Positions 57,867 through 64,000 of a stretch of 64,000 bases of DNA are shown piece by piece. The stretch's first letter is position 1. Each line of letters begins with the position of its first letter. Both the position numbers and the translations under genes were made by a program. The notes beneath the pieces are model-generated. The model saw nothing but the letters and a program-made list of their open reading frames with translations. It had not been told where the DNA came from and did no database searches. This stretch comes from Trematomus loennbergii (lineage: Eukaryota; Chordata; Actinopteri; Perciformes; Nototheniidae): contig JAAOOA010000026.1 in the NCBI GenBank assembly GCA_012861695.1, positions 24,224,080 through 24,288,079 on the forward strand, in the 5' to 3' direction.

Positions 57867-58952
57867 CAGAGGTGGGGAAGTAGTGGAGTACAAATACTTT
57901 GTCACTGAACTTAAGTAGATTTTTCTGGTATCAGTACTTTACTCCACTTCTTATTATTACGACTTTTTACTTTGACTTCTTACATTTTTAACACAAACAC
58001 CTGTACTTTCTACTTCTTACATTTTTAACCCAAATACCTGTACTTTCTACTTCTTTCATTTTCCAAACAGGCTGGTTCCTTTAGTTTGAATGTGTGTTTG
58101 GTGGCGTGATCATTATTATTTAGAGTCATTGTGCCTATTGATTTGAACACGATCCGTGTATCCATCATTTCCTAGTCTTCTCTAAAGAAGAGGGACCAAT
58201 GAAAACTTTGTCATGTTGCCGTTGTTCAGCATGGAAACATTCATTAGCTAACAATGACATTATTGTTCTATTAATATAAAGGGAGGTCAGGTACTCTTTA
58301 AAACAGCTGGTAGTTATGGGTACTTTTTACTTAAAGGGGACCTATCATGCAAAATGCACTTTTGTACGTCTTTTATACATGAATATGTGTCCCCGGTGTT
58401 CCAGGGAACTCACCAAGTGTCAGAAAACACAACCCTCTCTATTTTCCTCCATACCCAAATCTCTAAAAAAGGGGCTGCAACGGATCTGATAAAAACTGAT
58501 CCAGATTTGAACACTGTCCTGACGTCAGGACGGTGGCGCTACGGCTATTGGGCCAACTCTACCAATCAGGAGGAGACAGCCACGGCCATTGCCATTCGAA
58601 AGCGCTGGAGACACTGTAGTACATATGCCTGCCCTTATCTGCCCTTACAAACACAGAGCAAAAAAATGTCAAATTGAGCGAAATGAGGCATGGCTAAAAT
58701 GCATGATCTGTTTGGTATTTTGAAAAAAAAAAGTATAAATATGCCTTATATAGGTATGGTCCAACACTATATTATTCAAATATAGCATGATAGGTCCACT
58801 TTAAGTACATTTCAAAGCCCACTGACTAAACTTCTTTACTCAAGTAAAAGTGAAGAAGTTTAGTCAGTACTTCTACTTTTACCTGAGTATTTTTAAACAC
58901 GAGTATCTGTACTTCTACTTGAGTAAGGATGTCTGTACTTTTGCCATCTCTG
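57867..58952. mobile_element. hAT MITE with nested TTAA MITE
   Basis: Termini CAGAGGTGGGGAAGTAG and CTTTTGCCATCTCTG, perfect 8-bp duplication TATAAATG at 57859-57866 and 58953-58960. It belongs to the same family as 33055-33785 and is enlarged by the insertion at 58335-58800. Confidence 0.88.
58335..58800. mobile_element. TTAA MITE with defined empty site
   Basis: TTAA at 58331-58334 and 58801-58804. The unfilled sequence at about 33624-33650 reads TTTTTACTTAAGTACATTTC, exactly the two flanks joined at one TTAA. Orientation is opposite to 18119-18606. Confidence 0.92.
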
Positions 58953-58960
58953 TATAAATG

Positions 58961-59218
58961 TAATCTTTATTTAACTCATGTCGTAGGCCGACATTTAACG
59001 TTTTTGGACGACTAAACGTGTAGCCTTTTAAGAAGAAAGAAACAGAGACATCAAATGAATCCAAAAAAACTTTATTCATTCTTTAAAAATCAATTGACTC
59101 ATTAACAGTTATCGACAGCATCTAATCATCAAATCCTTTTTTTAAAGTTCATGTTCAATCTTCCCTTTTACATTACATTTCTACATTTCAAAACAAAATC
59201 AAGTCAATATTCTAATTA
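58961..59218 (-). other. 3' flank of finTRIM copy 5, distal part
   Basis: Homologous to the other finTRIM 3' flanks. It continues at 62461 after the hAT insertion. Confidence 0.65.
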
Positions 59219-59449
59219 ATGATTAGCAGAGGTGTGGACTCGAGTCACATGACTTGGACTCGAGTCAGACTCGAGTCACCAATTTGATGACTTTGGACTC
59301 GACTTGACAAAATCACAAAACACTTGCGACTCGACTTGGACTTGAACACTAATGACTCGGGACTTGACTTGGACTTGAGCCTTCTGACGTGAGGTGACTT
59401 GATGATTTAATTCAGAGGTCTCCAACACGCCGATCGCGAGCTGCCGTTA

Positions 59450-60352
59450 AGGCCCTGACACACCAGGCAGTCACCAGAGAACTCGCCGACACCCGACACC
59501 GACAGTTCCATCAACGAGTTCTCCTGCGTCTTGGCCGTGTGTCGCACTGGAAATCACCGCAAAGACTTCAGCCGAGCACGTACGAACTGCGCATGCGTGA
59601 GTGGCAATAACTCTCCTTACCAGCAGGTGGCGGTAGTGTGTATTCGTCATTCAAAATAGGCAACAACCGGAAGACAGAGAAGAAGAACAGACTGATATAA
59701 ACAAACAAATAGCGTGTGCGTTCCATATTCACTCTCGTCCATCGAAAACATGTTTTAGAATATAAAAATACATGAATGATGAAATGAGCACATAAAGTGC
59801 AGACATACTATAAAATCACAGTTAATAGACCTGCATCTGATGATCGCAGTGTTCTGGCGGGTGTGTAGTTTATTGAGTCAGCAATGTAATAATGGCCACT
59901 TCTTGCTAAATTTACGATGAGATGAAAAACCGGACTTGACCAAACAAATCACGGAGCTCTCAGCAGGGACAGCCGGGGAAGCTCCCGCCGATATCAGAGA
60001 TGTCCCTGCTATGTGTGGGAGGTAAGAGAGGACATTTAAGGGCTATGTTTGATGTCTTTAAGTATCACCTGCTGGTGTTTAGCTGCTGTCCTGTGCCTTA
60101 AATCGTTTGTTTACGTCCCTCACTTCCGTTTCGCTTCTCATTTGCTAGCTGAACAGCTGATCAGAGTGGTTTCTTGGCCCGATAGCTTGTGTCCGACACC
60201 GGCCGATTCAACATGTTGAACATCGGCCGGTGTCGACCGTGAAAGGCCAAATAAGGCGTGTCACGGCACACCAAATTGACTTTGGGCGACAAGGAACCCG
60301 TTTTCGCCAGACAACGCAAGACGGCCGATATCGGCCTGGTGTGTAGGGGCCT
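59450..60352. mobile_element. Harbinger-type MITE nested in the hAT element
   Basis: Termini AGGCCCTGACACACCAGGC and GCCTGGTGTGTAGGGGCCT, with TTA at 59447-59449 and 60353-60355. No transposase. 60198-60245 also contains an internal palindrome around CATGTTGAACAT. Confidence 0.8.
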
Positions 60353-60599
60353 TTAGAAGAGCAGACTCCCGTCGGGGAGAGCAGAATCTTCAGCCGCTCC
60401 AACTCTTGCTGTGAATCCATGCAGGCAGGGGCGGGACTTTATTTTGCTGAGCCACCATGCGGCCAATCATATGCGAGGACACACTAGGATCATACCATTA
60501 TGTGAAAGAAGGGTGGGGGGCAGACGCTCCAAAGACAGCAAGTGTAGTGGTATAGGCCAGCTACACAGAGCCACGGGGAGACGGGGAGCCGGATTTAAA

Positions 60600-60766
60600 T
60601 GCAAGCGCGTCGGAAAAAGTCAAGAAATGAGTGAAAACCGAAAGAAGAAGCAGCATCTGGCTGCATTTCAATGATATTGGAGAAAGCAGAGCTCAGTGCA
60701 GGATTTGTAAAATAAAATAACCTTCAGAGCAGGGTTTTCTTTTGGTAACCACTCAGGATTTATTGT
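60600..60766 (+). pseudogene. BED-finger-like hAT transposase trace
   Basis: Codons near 60627-60765 read SENRKKKQHLAAF and, after a shift, GESRAQCRICK and SFGNHSG, resembling the start of a BED zinc finger. It is cut at 60767 by another repeat, and stops intervene. Confidence 0.4.
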
Positions 60767-60905
60767 CAGAGGTGGGAGAAGTTCAGATCTTGTACTTGAG
60801 TAAAAGTACCAGAGTGTAGGAATACTCGGTTACAATAAAAAGTCCTGCATTCAAAATGTTACAAGTAAAAGTACAAAAGTATTATCATCAAAATATACTT
60901 AAAGT
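60767..60905. repeat. Fragment of another hAT-like repeat
   Basis: It starts CAGAGGTGGGAGAAG and continues with GAGTAAAAGTACCAGAGTG; the second terminus was not found. Confidence 0.5.
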
Positions 60906-62460
60906 ACCACCTGCAGAGGGATCTAGATTCAGGTGTTCTTTTCCCCATAGAGACGCCTCGCTGCACATTATCCCTTGCATAAAGATAGATGTGTGGTCCC
61001 TTATAACATGCTGTACACAGTGGAAATAAACATTCTGGTTACCTTAACATCAGGGATCTTATACATTAAACTCCTTCTGAATCAAACCGTCACGGTGGCC
61101 TAACCTTACTGATCCCTCTTAAAATAGAAGAAAACACGTTACTTTACCAGCAGAGAGAAAATGGATACTAAAATTATTAATGTGACTAATAAAGAGCAGT
61201 TTGATTATTAAGTATTATTCTGTTGATCGGTGTCATTACATTTGTTGAAAAGCACATAAGGACTTGTTTAACCTGCACCGAGCCTGTTTTTCATGTTTCA
61301 GGCTCGAAAATGACATGCCCAAAACAAATGACTACAACTTAACTTCTAAAAGGGTTATATGAATAATTTCTTTTATCAAAGCAAGGTTACATCTGTGAGT
61401 TGGATGTAGAAGTGTCAGAATCAATATAAATGTTTTTTATTTTAAAGAAAATTCAGATTTTACATAGTAAAAAACTGTAAATTATGTGTCCGTCCAAAAA
61501 TTATTTTTTACAGATAGTGAAAACTACCCTTGGATGATGGGTTAGTAGACTAAAAGCTTTAGGAATCCAAAGTACAACATATAATAAGTACCCTGTATCA
61601 AGATTGATGCAAAACAAGTGAAATTTGACCTTTTTAGAGAGATTTAGCCAAAAACCCCACTTCTGGGGTCATTTGGGTGGATTTGACCTATCTCTGGCCC
61701 CCCTTACTCGATTGGGATCGTTGACACACCTTTCTGACCGTTAGAGCCAATAGAATCGAAGGGGGAGGCCCACACACACACTCGTTGTAAAGAGAAAAGG
61801 TGGGGGCTTCGTGTTTGAAAATCTAGGTTAGAGTGGAGCTACATTCTAGCTCTGGCATTTGGAAAGTAAAACGCAGTTTTATTGCTTATGGATTATCAGA
61901 AATAATTTCAAAGAAAGCACAGATACATTGGATGAACCTATGGATTAACTGCAGCATCGTTTTATCGTTTGAATGCCATTGAAGACCAGTTTTGACCAAG
62001 GTAAGCCATGTTAGCGTTTCTAGCTACTTAGCTCCACATGTTCTGATGTACGCTTTCGTTTATAGCGTCGCGAATGTTTATCACTGAGTGTTGAGGAGGG
62101 CACCGTTAGATTCAGTGTCTCCAGGACACCATAAACGAGTGGTTGCTTGTGCATCTAGGATAAGTAATAAGGGAGTTAGTGTGAGTTTAGGTGCCGCTTT
62201 ACGTTACATGTTTTCGCTCGTGGGTAATTCAGAGGCTGAGTGCTAGCGTTGTGGGTACCGGGCGGAAGGTGCGTAACAGGTTAAGACTTGTTTTGTCAAA
62301 GTTTAGGACTTGGACTTGACTTTAACTTTCCCATCCTGACTTGAGACTTGACTTGGACTTGAGCGCAAAGACTTGATACTTGACTCGGACTTGAGCGCAA
62401 AGACTTGAGACTTGACTCGGATTTGCAAAACAATGACTTGGTCCCACCTCTGATGATTAG

Positions 62461-63011
62461 TAACATACATTTTCTCTGCATTACAAAGTGACAGCAATTA
62501 AACACACATGATCAAATATGAAATGATTACAAAGAGAAGACTTGTAGTGCAGTGTCAATGTCAGATTATAGGACAACATATGAATATCTAACATAGCACA
62601 TACACCCATATATGTTTTTTAAACTGGGGACATGTCCACACCTATTTTAAGACGGCTGATTTTCCCTTTTCAAAAGCACAACTTGTGAAACCTGTTGTGA
62701 TCAAACGCTGGTAAACAGACACTACAAGACAATTTTACTAACAAATGAAAAGATACAATAATATGTAAATATAGAATAAACAAGATACTGTATGTCAGAG
62801 GTTGTCCCTCACATGACAAACGGCACTATTAAAATCGCATATGTTAAAGACTGTATATATGTTTTATTTATCTGAGCCCCTATGTCCCTACCCAAAAAAA
62901 TATTGAAAAAAAGGCACACAAAAAAAAATCTAACAAAAGGTTACAAAAATTCTGCTCATTGTTTTCTGGGAGACACAATGATATGAACAACTCTATGTGA
63001 GATCACACATC
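62461..63011 (-). other. 3' flank/UTR of finTRIM copy 5, proximal part
   Basis: Continuation of the flank interrupted at 59218. Most similar to the flank of copy 3 (shared short deletion near 62825). Confidence 0.65.
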
Positions 63012-64000
63012 TCAGCTGCAGATCTCACAAAATAATGTCCATTTAGTTTTCACTGACCTCACTTGACAGTGGTTCCATCTAGATGTCACGAAATGTAGCC
63101 GAAGCTCCATAACAATGAACACCGAGTCCAGCATAGAGCGGCCGCTTGAATGTGGTGTGGACTCTGTGGAGGAGGGTGATGGTTTAGAGACGCTGTAGAA
63201 GAACAGAACACCTGCCTTTTGATCCAAGAAAACACCAATCCTTGAGGATTGAGGGACAGGAACAGGAATGGCCTTTTTTTCACCGTTGTGTTTGAAATTA
63301 CAAATCGTTGTACTAATCTCTAGTGCCCAAGACTTGTCATTGTCCCCGAATGCACTTTCCTGTCCTGTTCTGGGAACACCTCTGTATGCGACTGCTACTG
63401 AAACTCCGAAACCACTCACCTCCACTTCCCAGTAACAACGATTAATCAGACCTTTTCCACACAGAACCTGAGACCTAGCCATGAATCTGTCTACGTGTGG
63501 ATCATATGAGTGTTGCTTTTTCACTTTGGTTGCCTTCCTGTTATCTTCAGATAATTTATCTGCATGCTCGCTGTGTTTGGATCCAGTTTGAGAAGAACTT
63601 TGGGCCTGTATATTGTGAAATATCAGCTTTGGTCTGGGGTCTGGCAACAATTTAACATACACTTCAGGCACTTTCTCTGAGATCTTCATCCATTCCTTGT
63701 CAAAGCTCTCCAGTACTTTACCTCTGGCCTCTGACACAGCTGCTGTCACACCCTTGAAGTATCGTACAGGACCAATTTTGACTCTGAATGGTTTTTCAGG
63801 GTCCCTGAGATTTGACAGTGAGCGGTAGGCCTGTAGAAACTTGATCTGATCATCTGTTTGTGAGAGTTTCTCCAGCTCAGTGTCTTTCCTCCTCAGATAA
63901 CTGATGTCCTTCTGCAGCATCTCTTGAATCTCTTTGACCCGACTCACTTCATATTCCTGCCGGGATTTAATCTTCTGCGTCACATCAGAGCTTCTTTGCT
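63012..64000 (-). CDS. finTRIM-like gene, copy 5 (3' part, runs off window)
   Basis: An open frame of at least 328 codons enters from the window edge. It starts in the coiled coil (RSSDVTQKIKSRQEYEVSR), continues through the linker GPVRYFKGVTAAVSEARGK and reaches PRY-SPRY (VLCGKGL, RCYWEVE, FGDNDKSWALEI, GVFLDQKAGVLFF). After FFYSVS one base is missing near 63186 relative to copies 2 and 4, so the last ~50 residues are out of frame and end CEICS, as in copy 3. There is also a short change around 63600 in the segment before PRY. RING and B-box, if present, lie beyond 64000. This is the best candidate for a gene that might still make protein. Confidence 0.65.
   Translation of the reverse strand, partial: QRSSDVTQKIKSRQEYEVSRVKEIQEMLQKDISYLRRKDTELEKLSQTDDQIKFLQAYRSLSNLRDPEKPFRVKIGPVRYFKGVTAAVSEARGKVLESFDKEWMKISEKVPEVYVKLLPDPRPKLIFHNIQAQSSSQTGSKHSEHADKLSEDNRKATKVKKQHSYDPHVDRFMARSQVLCGKGLINRCYWEVEVSGFGVSVAVAYRGVPRTGQESAFGDNDKSWALEISTTICNFKHNGEKKAIPVPVPQSSRIGVFLDQKAGVLFFYSVSKPSPSSTESTPHSSGRSMLDSVFIVMELRLHFVTSRWNHCQVRSVKTKWTLFCEICS

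Larger units (their letters stand above)
59227..62452. mobile_element. hAT-type element (3.2 kb) with nested insertions
   Basis: Termini CAGAGGTGTGGACTCGAG and TTGGTCCCACCTCTG. The 8-bp duplication ATGATTAG is at 59219-59226 and 62453-62460, and empty sites are near 24581 and 34044. Long subterminal regions on both sides are made of repeated GACTTG/ACTCGAGTC motifs. Inside are a Harbinger-type MITE (59450-60352), a zinc-finger-like transposase trace near 60650-60765 and another repeat start at 60767. From about 60910 to 62290 I see no gene. Confidence 0.85.

Overview
The window looks like accessory chromosomal DNA of a ray-finned fish, probably a percomorph teleost. The evidence is intron-containing exons of a ciliary gene, fish-type TRIM genes (finTRIM-like: RING, B-box, coiled coil, PRY-SPRY), many long TG/CA microsatellites, and teleost-style hAT, Harbinger, TTAA-type and LINE repeats. 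No bacterial or phage features are present. I cannot name the species.

Layout. 1-630 is a decayed LINE ORF1 with an SGNH-esterase motif. 1536-2365 is a complete hAT-type MITE with 8-bp target duplications. 4649-6160 is the 5' part of an L2-like LINE with an endonuclease domain. 7290-13010 is an array of roughly 1.45-kb units, each carrying a TG microsatellite, a palindromic module and a 122-bp minisatellite. 14394-19768 holds the last seven recognisable exons of a CFAP44-like gene on the minus strand. 21588-24240 is a block of dispersed repeats. finTRIM-like genes lie at 25341-27035 (-), 28803-29461 (+), 34610-35704 (-), 49085-50822 (-) and 63012-64000 (-, runs off the window). 38118-43748 is a second copy of the CFAP44-like exons.

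The dominant process is repeated segmental duplication. A cassette of (TIR element with microsatellites) - (hAT MITE) - (finTRIM, minus strand) - (TG tract) - (A/T-rich unit) occurs about four times, and the block from about 12.95 to 20.08 kb recurs at about 36.65 to 44.06 kb. Younger transposons then entered individual copies. The uninterrupted paralogous copies act as natural empty sites, which lets several insertions be defined to the base: a Harbinger-like element at 52564-55482, hAT elements at 55969-56806 and 59227-62452, and a TTAA MITE at 58335-58800.

Protein-coding potential is poor. Both CFAP44-like copies are 5'-truncated and carry different indels or splice-site changes. Most finTRIM copies are frameshifted. 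The longest uninterrupted TRIM reading frame (364 aa at 34610-35704) has lost the RING and B-box. No convincing tRNA, rRNA, CRISPR or other RNA gene was found, only tRNA-derived SINE heads. Because many differences are single-base indels, some lesions could be assembly errors.
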